NCBI RefSeq assembly: GCF_018638295.1
Contig: NZ_JABTTS010000045.1
Location: forward strand, 1-34,729
Direction: 5' to 3'
Source of the DNA: Streptomyces sp. CHD11
GTDB lineage: Bacteria > Actinomycetota > Actinomycetes > Streptomycetales > Streptomycetaceae
DNA: 34,729 nucleotides
Both the position numbers and the translations under genes were made by a program. Positions 18,132-24,826 of the stretch are shown here, one piece after another (position 1 is the stretch's first letter; each line of letters begins with the position of its first letter). The notes beneath the pieces are model-generated. The model was not told where the DNA came from and made no database searches. It worked only from the letters and a program-made list of their open reading frames with translations.

Positions 18132-18704
18132 ATGGAACCCGTCACGCTCACCACCGACCGTCTCCTGCTGCGTACCGTCGGCCCGCGGGAGACCGACGCC
18201 GTGTACGCGATCTGCCAGGACCCGGACATCCAGCGCTGGACCACGATCCCCTCCCCGTATCTTCCCGAGCACGCGCGGGGGTTCACCGAGCAGATGGCCC
18301 CCGACGGCTGGGCGAACGGTTCGATGTTCACCTTCGGGGTCTTCCTGCCGTCCACCGGGGAGCTGACGGGCATGATCGGCATCACCATGCGCTCGCTCGG
18401 TACGGGTGAGATCGGTTACTGGGGGGCGAAGGAGCACCGCGGCAACGGCTACATCACCGAGGCCGCCGTTACCGCCTCCCGCTGGGCCTTCACCCAGCTG
18501 TCGGTCGATCGCATGGAATGGCGCGCGGAGGTCGGCAACACCGCCTCCCGCGCGGTGGCGGAGCGCGCGGGCTTCACCGTCGAGGGCGTGCTGCGCTCGT
18601 CGCTCAACAACAAGGGAGTGCTGCGGGACTGCTGGGTGGGCTCGCTGCTCCCCTCCGACCTGGGACTGGCGTCCACGGCCCCGTACGTGCCGGGGCGGGG
18701 TTGA
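18132..18704 (+). CDS. GNAT-family N-acetyltransferase (RimJ/RimL type)
   Basis: This 190-residue protein carries the Acetyltransf_3 layout. It starts with EPVTLTTDRLLLRTVGPRET; the acetyl-CoA-binding stretch is EIGYWGAKEHRGNGYITEAA (about residues 95-114, with R-G-N-G in place of R/Q-x-x-G-x-G/A). It continues with RMEWRAEVGNTASRAVAERA and GVLRSSLNNKGVLRDCWV. Such enzymes acetylate protein N-termini or small amines using acetyl-CoA; the substrate cannot be read from sequence. I chose the ATG at 18132 because family members begin about two residues before the first strand. Upstream in-frame starts (18066, 18096) would add a basic, proline-rich extension. The next gene begins 49 bp downstream on the same strand. 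Confidence 0.85.
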   Translation: MEPVTLTTDRLLLRTVGPRETDAVYAICQDPDIQRWTTIPSPYLPEHARGFTEQMAPDGWANGSMFTFGVFLPSTGELTGMIGITMRSLGTGEIGYWGAKEHRGNGYITEAAVTASRWAFTQLSVDRMEWRAEVGNTASRAVAERAGFTVEGVLRSSLNNKGVLRDCWVGSLLPSDLGLASTAPYVPGRG

Positions 18705-18753
18705 CACCCGGGCGGGCCGTGCGTGTCAGTGGCGCCCTCTATCGTGCCGACCT

Positions 18754-19941
18754 ATGACGACCCTCCCGCGTCCGACCATGGAACTCTCGGCCGACGAGGC
18801 CCGCCGTATCGCGCTGCGCGCCCAGGGCTTCCTCGGCGCCCCCGACCGCCGCTCCGGCGTGCGCGGGGTCCTCCGCCACCTCGGCGCGGTGCAGCTCGAC
18901 ACCATCTCCGTCCTCGCCCGCTCCCATGAGCTGATCCCCTACGCGCGGCTGGGCGCGGTGGGACGCGGGACGGTCGAGGAGGCGTACTGGAAGCGGGGGT
19001 CGGAGCCGCCGCGCGCGTTCGAGTACTGGTCGCACGCCGCGTGTGTGCTCCCCATCGAGGAGTGGCCGCACTTCGCCTTCCGCCGCCGCGCCTACCGCGC
19101 CCGTCCGCACTGGAACCACGAGCTGCCCGACGGCGCCTACGACCAGGTGATCAGGCAGCTCCGCGCGCAGGGCCCGCTCACGGCCACCGAGCTGGGCGGC
19201 GCCAAGCGCACCAGCGAGTGGTGGGACTGGTCCGGCACCAAGGTCGCCGTCGAACGGGCGCTGATGTACGGCGAGGTGGTGTGCGTCGAGCGGCGCGGCT
19301 GGAAGCGGGTGTACGACCTCGCCGAGCGCGCCGTCCCGGCGGACCTGCTGCACGACGAGCTGGACGACGCGGAGTGCCTGCGCCGTCTGGTCCGGCTGGC
19401 GGGCCGGTCCCTCGGCGTCGGTACGCGCGCGGACATCGCCGACTACCACCGCCTCAGGGCCGAGCAGGTGGAGGAGGTGATCGCCGATTCGGGCCTGGTC
19501 CCGGTGACGGTGGCGGGCTGGTCCAAGCCGGCCTGGGCCGATCCGGCGGCCCTGGCGAGCCCGCCGCGCGGGCGGCACCGTACGACGCTGCTGTCGCCGT
19601 TCGACTCCCTGGTGTGGGAGCGGGCGCGCACCGAGCGGATCTTCGGCTTCACCCACCGTCTGGAGGCGTACGTTCCCAAGCCCAAGCGGGTGTACGGCTA
19701 CTTCGCGATGCCCGTCCTCGCGGGCGGACGGCTGGTGGGGCGGGTCGATCCGGCCCGTGAGGGCCGCACGCTGGTGGCCAGGCAGGTCACGCTGGACGGC
19801 AGCAAGGCGGTCCCGGCCGTCGCCCAGGCGCTGGTGGAGGCCGCGGGGTGGGTGGACTGCACCGACGTCCGGGTGGAACGGGTCGACGCACCCGGGCTGC
19901 GCGAGGCCCTCACCCTGGAACTCGCCCGGTCCCTGGCGTGA
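18754..19941 (+). CDS. Winged-helix DNA glycosylase-like protein, YcaQ/AlkX family (HTH_42)
   Basis: This 395-residue member of the HTH_42 family consists of tandem winged helices. In characterised members (E. coli YcaQ/AlkX, Streptomyces AlkZ) these unhook interstrand DNA crosslinks or excise bulky N7-alkylpurines. The diagnostic active-site motif is visible as QLD (Gln47-Leu48-Asp49 in HLGAVQLDTISVLARSHE). This is the Q-hydrophobic-D version of the YcaQ/AlkX branch rather than the QxQ of AlkZ. Further conserved blocks are RGTVEEAYWKRG, AFEYWSHAACVLPIEEWPHF, LLSPFDSLVWERARTERIFG (about residues 280-299) and YGYFAMPVLAGGRLVGRVDP. The ATG at 18754 is preferred; 18778 is an alternative. It converges with the response regulator gene. 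Confidence 0.85.
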   Translation: MTTLPRPTMELSADEARRIALRAQGFLGAPDRRSGVRGVLRHLGAVQLDTISVLARSHELIPYARLGAVGRGTVEEAYWKRGSEPPRAFEYWSHAACVLPIEEWPHFAFRRRAYRARPHWNHELPDGAYDQVIRQLRAQGPLTATELGGAKRTSEWWDWSGTKVAVERALMYGEVVCVERRGWKRVYDLAERAVPADLLHDELDDAECLRRLVRLAGRSLGVGTRADIADYHRLRAEQVEEVIADSGLVPVTVAGWSKPAWADPAALASPPRGRHRTTLLSPFDSLVWERARTERIFGFTHRLEAYVPKPKRVYGYFAMPVLAGGRLVGRVDPAREGRTLVARQVTLDGSKAVPAVAQALVEAAGWVDCTDVRVERVDAPGLREALTLELARSLA

Positions 19942-20016
19942 GCCCTGCCCGGGGTCCGGGGTCGTCCGGACTCCGGGGCCCGGAGCCGCCCGGGGTTTCG
20001 GCAAGTCCCGCGGATC

Positions 20017-20763
20017 TCAGCGGATCTCGAGGATCTTCTCCCGCATCGCGTAGACCACCGCCTCCATCCTGGAGTGCAGCTGGAGTTTCTCCAGGATGTT
20101 GCGTACGTGGTTCTTCACCGTGTTCTCGGAGATGAACAGCTCCTTGGCGATGTCGCGGTTGTTCATCCCCGTGGCCACCAGCTTGAGAACCTCCAGCTCA
20201 CGGTCGGTCAGCCGGGGCGCGGGCACGAGGCGGCGCTCGTCGGTCCGCTGGATCATCGACTTGAACTCGGTGAGCAGTTTCGACGCCATGGACGGACTGA
20301 TCTGGGACTGTCCGTCGGCCACCGCGCGAATGGCGGTGGCCACCTCGTCCGTGGAGATCTCCTTGAGCAGATAGCCGGTCGCGCCCGCCTTGATGGCGTC
20401 GTAGAGATCGGCTTCCTCGTCGCTGATCGTCAACATGATGATCTTGGCGCTCGGGGCGACCTCCTTGATGGAGGTACAGGCCTCGATCCCGCCCCGCTTG
20501 GGCATCCGCACATCCATCAGGATGATGTCCGGCAACAGGTCGGCCGCCTTCTCCACGGCCTCGGCGCCGTCCCCCGCCTCGCCGACGACCTGGATGTCCT
20601 CCTCGGCCGCGAGGACGATCTCCAGTCCGCGGCGGAACAGCGCGTGGTCGTCCACCACAAGGACTCTGATCGGCTCCTTGCGTGGTGTGTCCGCGTCCGG
20701 GCCCATGCCGACGACGCCGCCGCCGGCATCCTCGTGCTGCATCGGTCCGAAGCTGTCCGCCAT
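20017..20763 (-). CDS. NarL/LuxR-family response regulator without an adjacent kinase
   Basis: This 248-residue regulator has a receiver domain (about 31-150). It contains the acidic pair Asp38-Asp39 (VLVVDDHALFRRG), phospho-acceptor Asp84 in IILMDVRMPKRGG, and the conserved Thr and Lys in MLTISDEEA and GYLLKEIS. A LuxR-type helix-turn-helix follows (about 186-246: LTDRELEVLKLVATGMNNRD, ISENTVKNHVRNILEKLQLH). The ATG at 20763 is supported by a strong GGGGAGGA site 3 nt upstream. The frame stays open above it but with no family-like sequence. No histidine kinase gene is adjacent, so it is genetically orphan. From memory, the S. coelicolor gene in this position has been studied as orphan regulator OrrA, affecting antibiotics and development; I am not certain enough to assign the symbol. 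Confidence 0.9.
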   Translation of the reverse strand: MADSFGPMQHEDAGGGVVGMGPDADTPRKEPIRVLVVDDHALFRRGLEIVLAAEEDIQVVGEAGDGAEAVEKAADLLPDIILMDVRMPKRGGIEACTSIKEVAPSAKIIMLTISDEEADLYDAIKAGATGYLLKEISTDEVATAIRAVADGQSQISPSMASKLLTEFKSMIQRTDERRLVPAPRLTDRELEVLKLVATGMNNRDIAKELFISENTVKNHVRNILEKLQLHSRMEAVVYAMREKILEIR

Positions 20764-20904
20764 CGTTCCTCCCCCTGAAGGCTGTGGCCCGTGATCCCGG
20801 CCGGCGCCAACCCAGAGCAACGACCCACCGGTTGGGCCGTTGCCGCCATGATTCCATGCCCGGACGACACCGGGGTCCCGGCAGGTGCCCGGACTGGGCG
20901 CACG

Positions 20905-20946
20905 CCGGTGCCCCCGGGGGCGCACACGCGCACCCGGGGGCACCGG
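20905..20946. terminator. Hairpin terminator after the hibernation-factor gene
   Basis: CCGGTGCCCCCGGG (20905-20918) pairs perfectly with CCCGGGGGCACCGG (20933-20946), and the loop can add a GCGC/GCGC inner stem. It begins 20 bp beyond the hibernation-factor stop codon on the minus strand and separates it from the response regulator. Confidence 0.88.
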
Positions 20947-20966
20947 TCGTGCTGTCGCGCGGCAGG

Positions 20967-21659
20967 TCAGCCGCCGAGGGTTCCGCCCGCCTCGGGGGAG
21001 TTCGTCTCGGTGACCATCGTGTCGGTGCTGAGGTGGATCACGCCGTAGTCGTAGGCGTGGCGCCGGTAGACGACGCTGGGTTCCTTGGTCTCGGAGTCGA
21101 CGAACAGATAGAAGTCGTGCCCGACCAGTTCCATCTCGTAGAGCGCCTGGTCGAGGGTCATGGGCGCTGCCACGTGGGTCTTCTCGCGGACGACGAGGGG
21201 GCCGTCCCCCTGTACCTCCAGCGAGCCGATCTTCTTCGTGGGGACTGCTTCCGGCTCTTCCTGCGGGACGCTCGCGCCGGCCCCGTTCAGTGTCGCCACG
21301 CCCGGGACGTGGTCGGCGACCTCGGCGGCCGGGATCCTGCGCGCACCGCGCCGCGAGAAACGCTTGTCGTGCTGCTTGCGCAGCCGGGCGTCCAGCTTCT
21401 CCGCTGCCAGGTCGAGCGCCGCGTACGGGTCGCTCGCCGCCGCCTCCGCCCGGATCACCGGACCGCGCGAGCGGAGCGTGATCTCCACCCGGTCACAGCG
21501 GTCGGCCTGACGGGGGTTGGGCTCCTTGGACACCTCGACGTCCAGGCTGATCACCTTGCCGTCGAGCTTCTGGATCTTCTCCAGGTTCAGCTTCTCGGCC
21601 ACGTGCTTCCGGAACCGCTCGGGCACCTCGGTCTTGCGGCCCTTGACGACGATGTCCAC
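20967..21659 (-). CDS. hpf: Ribosome hibernation promoting factor, long form (HPF/RaiA)
   Basis: This 230-residue protein binds the 30S decoding region and dimerises ribosomes into inactive 100S particles under starvation or stress. The N-terminal S30AE domain (about 1-105) begins with VDIVVKGRKTEVPERFRKHV and continues with SLDVEVSKEPNPRQADRCDR and VEITLRSRGPVIRAEAAASD. The C-terminal dimerisation domain (about 140-225) includes KTHVAAPMTLDQALYEMELV, GHDFYLFVDSETKEPSVVYR and YDYGVIHL. The GTG at 21659 is chosen because the family begins exactly at MDIVVKGR and GGAG lies 7 nt upstream. The frame remains open for about 200 bp before it, but that DNA is regulatory. A 7-bp hairpin lies in the presumed 5' leader. 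Confidence 0.93.
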   Translation of the reverse strand: MDIVVKGRKTEVPERFRKHVAEKLNLEKIQKLDGKVISLDVEVSKEPNPRQADRCDRVEITLRSRGPVIRAEAAASDPYAALDLAAEKLDARLRKQHDKRFSRRGARRIPAAEVADHVPGVATLNGAGASVPQEEPEAVPTKKIGSLEVQGDGPLVVREKTHVAAPMTLDQALYEMELVGHDFYLFVDSETKEPSVVYRRHAYDYGVIHLSTDTMVTETNSPEAGGTLGG

Positions 21660-21971
21660 GCAGAACTCCGTTCCCGGATCACTCCGCCTCGGTGCGGAGT
21701 GTCTCCCTTTTGCACCAGGCCCCGGTGTCGTCCGAGGCCTCGGACTCGGCGACTTCCACCTCCAGACCCATGAGCGAGATCTCCGGTTCCGCCGGCGCGG
21801 GTGATGCGAAAAACCCCGCGGCACGGCAATCGGATTCGAGAGATGTGGCCTGCGGCTTTCCCTCACAACCGAACATATCTCGCCCGGACGGATGGCGTCA
21901 CCCTCTACTGCGCCGTACCTCCATTCGGGAGAACTACCCCTCTTATAACCTGCAACGACGCACGTTCTCAG
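21660..21971. other. Leader and promoter region of the hibernation-factor gene
   Basis: These 312 bp between comF and the hibernation-factor gene contain no gene. They are distinctly less GC-rich than the surroundings in places, notably AACATATCTCGC at about 21873 and CTCTTATAACCTG at about 21941. A hairpin sits next to the ribosome site. On the minus strand TATAAG within the latter patch is -10-like, but no acceptable -35 lies 16-18 nt away, so no promoter is called. Confidence 0.6.
21681..21700 (-). promoter_or_regulatory. Hairpin in the 5' leader of the hibernation-factor gene
   Basis: ACTCCGC (21681-21687) and GCGGAGT (21694-21700) pair over 7 bp with a 6-nt loop. It lies about 21 nt upstream of the GTG start and about 9 nt from the GGAG ribosome site. 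It could influence initiation or mRNA stability, or be the remnant of an operator. Evidence is structural only. Confidence 0.4.
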
Positions 21972-22898
21972 TCAGTTCCGGTGTATTTCGAAAGCATCCG
22001 GCGACGCCGCGACAACGGCAGCGCACACCACATCGATGATCCCCTCGGCAGGGTCCGCGTCCGCCCGTCCCGGCGGCCGGCCGGACCGCCGTCGCGGCCT
22101 CTGTCGAACCGGTCCGTTCCGTTGTTCCCCTCTCCTTTCCCAGGTCTCACCCAGGTACACGAAAGCGGGCCCCGAAATACTCGAATCCGCTTCCGCTTCG
22201 GCCCGTACCGCCCGCACCGCGCGTGCCGCCTCGGCCAGCGACGCGCCCGTCGTCATCAGGTCGTCGGCCAGGACGACCCGGCCGCTGCGCAGCAGGCGCC
22301 GGCACCCCGGGGCCACCGTCAGCGCCCCCGCGAGATTGGCCAGCCGCTGCCGGGAGCCGAGCCCCGACTGGTCGGCCACGCCCCGCCGTTGCCGCAGAGC
22401 GGGAAGTACTCGGACGGGTACCCCCGCCCGGCGGAGCTCACCCGCCGCCGCGTACGCGATCCGCAGGGTGGGATCGTGCCCGCGGGCCCGCACCGTCCGC
22501 CGCGCGGAGGGCACCGGAACGAGCAGCCAGCAGCCCCCGGCACCGCGGAGCCGGCGCGACGCCGGGTCCGGGCCTTCGGGGCCTGCGGGAACGCCGGTAC
22601 GGGCCGCGCGCAGACCCGACCGCACCGCTCCCGCCAGGGCCGTGCCGAGCGGCCGGGAGAGCGCCAGGGCGCCCCGCTCCTTGTGCGCGAGCAGGGCCGC
22701 GCGGACCTCGTCCGCGTACCGCGCCGCCGCGTGCACGGGCGGCAGTCCGGCCGGCTCCGGCGCCGGCCGCACCCGGCGCGGCGCGGCGCCGCTCAGCGCC
22801 GCACGGCATCCGTCGCACAGGACCGCACGAAGCCTGCCGCATCCGCCGCACTCGGCGGGGAGCACCAGGTCGGCGAGGTCGGGCCACCAGTTCCGCAT
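21972..22898 (-). CDS. comF: ComF-family phosphoribosyltransferase-like protein with an unusual insertion
   Basis: This 308-residue protein has four cysteines spaced as a zinc site near the N-terminus (Cys17, 20, 28, 31 in CGGCGRLRAVLCDGC). A type I phosphoribosyltransferase fold follows. It has LLVPVPSARRTVRARGHDPT, the DQSGLGSRQRLANL block, and the PRPP loop VVLADDLMTTGASLAEAARA (about residues 213-232). The protein ends in the typical strand VVAASPDAFEIHRN. Between the PRPP-loop helix and that last strand lies an extra stretch of about 43 residues (GPAFVYLGETWERRGEQRNG and beyond) that I do not expect in the family. Its codons are much poorer in G/C at the third position. Classical ComF proteins act in DNA uptake; the role in Streptomyces is unknown. 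The ATG at 22898 opens directly before the cysteine motif. Confidence 0.85.
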   Translation of the reverse strand: MRNWWPDLADLVLPAECGGCGRLRAVLCDGCRAALSGAAPRRVRPAPEPAGLPPVHAAARYADEVRAALLAHKERGALALSRPLGTALAGAVRSGLRAARTGVPAGPEGPDPASRRLRGAGGCWLLVPVPSARRTVRARGHDPTLRIAYAAAGELRRAGVPVRVLPALRQRRGVADQSGLGSRQRLANLAGALTVAPGCRRLLRSGRVVLADDLMTTGASLAEAARAVRAVRAEAEADSSISGPAFVYLGETWERRGEQRNGPVRQRPRRRSGRPPGRADADPAEGIIDVVCAAVVAASPDAFEIHRN

Positions 22899-22975
22899 GA
22901 GCCCACTGTGCGGGCGCCCGCCCCGCCCGGCCACCCCTGTGGACAACTCACACGGCCGGCCGGCGGACCCGGGGC

Positions 22976-24826
22976 TCACCCCGGATAGACGGGCGCCGTT
23001 CCCTCCGTCACCTGCTGCCACTGGGCCCCGGAGGGCAGCCGCACGATCCCGTCCACGGAGTACGCCACCAGCGGTGCCAGTTCGTCCTCGGAGGCGGTGA
23101 CGGCCTTGACGCCGGTCAGGGCCGCCGGCGGCGACACATCCGGCGTGGAGCCGTCGACCTCGACGTACTTCATCTGCTCCACGCCCCCGCGCTCGCGCCC
23201 GACCACCACGAGCCGGCTGTCCCCGGCCCACGACATGGCGGTGACCTGCTCCAGCTCGGGCGTCGCCGAGCGCAGTTCCAGCACGGTGACCGCCGCGGGC
23301 CCGCCCCGGGCGCCGTCCGGACCGTCGTCCGTGCCGGTCCGTTCGATCCGCCCGATCAGCAGGGAGCGCCGGTCGCCCTCCTCCACCACGAGCGCGATCC
23401 GCACGCCGTCGGCGGCCACCCGGACCGCCCGCACCCGGCCGTCCAGACCCGGGGTCCGCACCTCGATCGGCTCGCCCTTGCCCTCCTCCAGCAGGTACAG
23501 CCCCGGGTTGCCGGGGTCACGGTCGGCGACCCACAGCCCGCCCTGCGCGTCCCAGCTGGGTGTGGTGAGCCGGTCCTCCTCGGTCCTGCCCCGGCTGCTC
23601 AGCACGGGCTCCCCGAGGGAGCTGCCCGCCACCAGGGAGGTGACGTACAACGACTTGCCGTCGAGCGCGACCCCGGCCGCGGTGCGCTCGTCCCGTGCGA
23701 CCGCCACCGACCGCAGCGCCTTGCCGCCCTCGCCCAGCGCCCCGGGCACCGGGTCCGGGTCCGTGTCGCTGCTGCCGGCGGCGATCCGCGCGAGCCGGCG
23801 CTCCGTGTCGACGAAGTACAGGTAGTCCGGCTGGTACAGCGCGCCCCGGGTCGCCACGGTCTCGGCGCCCTCACGGGTGAGCGCGCACAGCTGTCCGCCG
23901 CCGGCCCGCAGCTCGACCTCCTCCACCGCGGGGCTCAGACCGCGCAGGGAGAACAGCAGCTGGGCGGCCATCTCCTCGCACCGGCCGGTGCCGATGCCGT
24001 CCGCGCTGTCGTTGAGCGGCACGGTCAGCCGGCCCCGGTCGTCCGGTGTGAGCGGTCCCGCGTCCCTCCGCAGCGCCGTCCCGGTGGGGAAACTCGACCG
24101 GACGACGGGGTCCAGCCAGGTGGTGGGCCCGCTGATGAGGGAGCGCACCATCCTGGTCGTGGGGTCGACGTGCCTGCGCACGTAGACGGGATCGGCGACC
24201 GCCATCGGCAGCTCCGTGGCGGCGGGCGACGGGTTGTTCGAGGCGAAGTAGTACTTGTTGACGGACATGTAGTTGCGCTGGAAGTCCGACTTGCCCATGA
24301 CGACGCCCTGCGGCACCGCGTCGATGCGCCACTGGCCGCTCTTGGCGTCCTTGGAGAGATGCACGATCCTGTCGTACCGCCCGGAGTCGGGCATGTACGA
24401 CTGCTCCTCGTCCACGGTGGCGACCTTGGTGCCGGTCAGTGTGTAGGACAGGGCACCGGTGTCCTCCTGGTCCGGACGGTCGGCCTGGGCAGCGGGCCCG
24501 TTCGACAGCACGGTGGTGGACAGCTCCGGCTGCCAGGTCTTCGCCGCCTCGGGGGCCAGATACTGCCGCGCGGTCTTGTAGTCCGGATCGTCGCTGGTCA
24601 GAGCCTCCAGGAAGCCCTGGACAATCTGTGTGGGGGTGGCGTCCTCACTCGGCGGCATGGCGAACACCCGCACCTGGGCGTCCTGCCGCGGCGTGGACTC
24701 GACACCCCGCAGATCGCCCCTGTCGGGCATCGAGGCGCACCCGGCCAGCAGTACGGCCCCGCAGGCCGCGTACACCGCGGCCCGCCCCGGTATCCCCCGG
24801 CCGCGCCCCGCGCGCTCACCGCCCAC
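22976..24826 (-). CDS. lpqB: Lipoprotein LpqB, partner of the MtrAB system
   Basis: This 616-residue exported lipoprotein has a basic N-terminus and hydrophobic stretch ending in the lipobox LLAGC (Cys30), which is lipidated after cleavage. The mature part begins with PDRGDLRGVE. An N-terminal domain follows (TQIVQGFLEALTSDDPDYKT, about 65-84), then a Gmad1-type sporulation/germination module (around LDPVVRSSFPTGTALRRDAG, about 235-255), and a beta-propeller-like C-terminal half. In mycobacteria LpqB binds the extracellular sensor domain of MtrB and tunes MtrA phosphorylation. The GTG at 24826 overlaps the mtrB stop by 11 nt, which supports co-translation with the kinase. About 77 bp separate it from comF downstream. 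Confidence 0.95.
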   Translation of the reverse strand: MGGERAGRGRGIPGRAAVYAACGAVLLAGCASMPDRGDLRGVESTPRQDAQVRVFAMPPSEDATPTQIVQGFLEALTSDDPDYKTARQYLAPEAAKTWQPELSTTVLSNGPAAQADRPDQEDTGALSYTLTGTKVATVDEEQSYMPDSGRYDRIVHLSKDAKSGQWRIDAVPQGVVMGKSDFQRNYMSVNKYYFASNNPSPAATELPMAVADPVYVRRHVDPTTRMVRSLISGPTTWLDPVVRSSFPTGTALRRDAGPLTPDDRGRLTVPLNDSADGIGTGRCEEMAAQLLFSLRGLSPAVEEVELRAGGGQLCALTREGAETVATRGALYQPDYLYFVDTERRLARIAAGSSDTDPDPVPGALGEGGKALRSVAVARDERTAAGVALDGKSLYVTSLVAGSSLGEPVLSSRGRTEEDRLTTPSWDAQGGLWVADRDPGNPGLYLLEEGKGEPIEVRTPGLDGRVRAVRVAADGVRIALVVEEGDRRSLLIGRIERTGTDDGPDGARGGPAAVTVLELRSATPELEQVTAMSWAGDSRLVVVGRERGGVEQMKYVEVDGSTPDVSPPAALTGVKAVTASEDELAPLVAYSVDGIVRLPSGAQWQQVTEGTAPVYPG

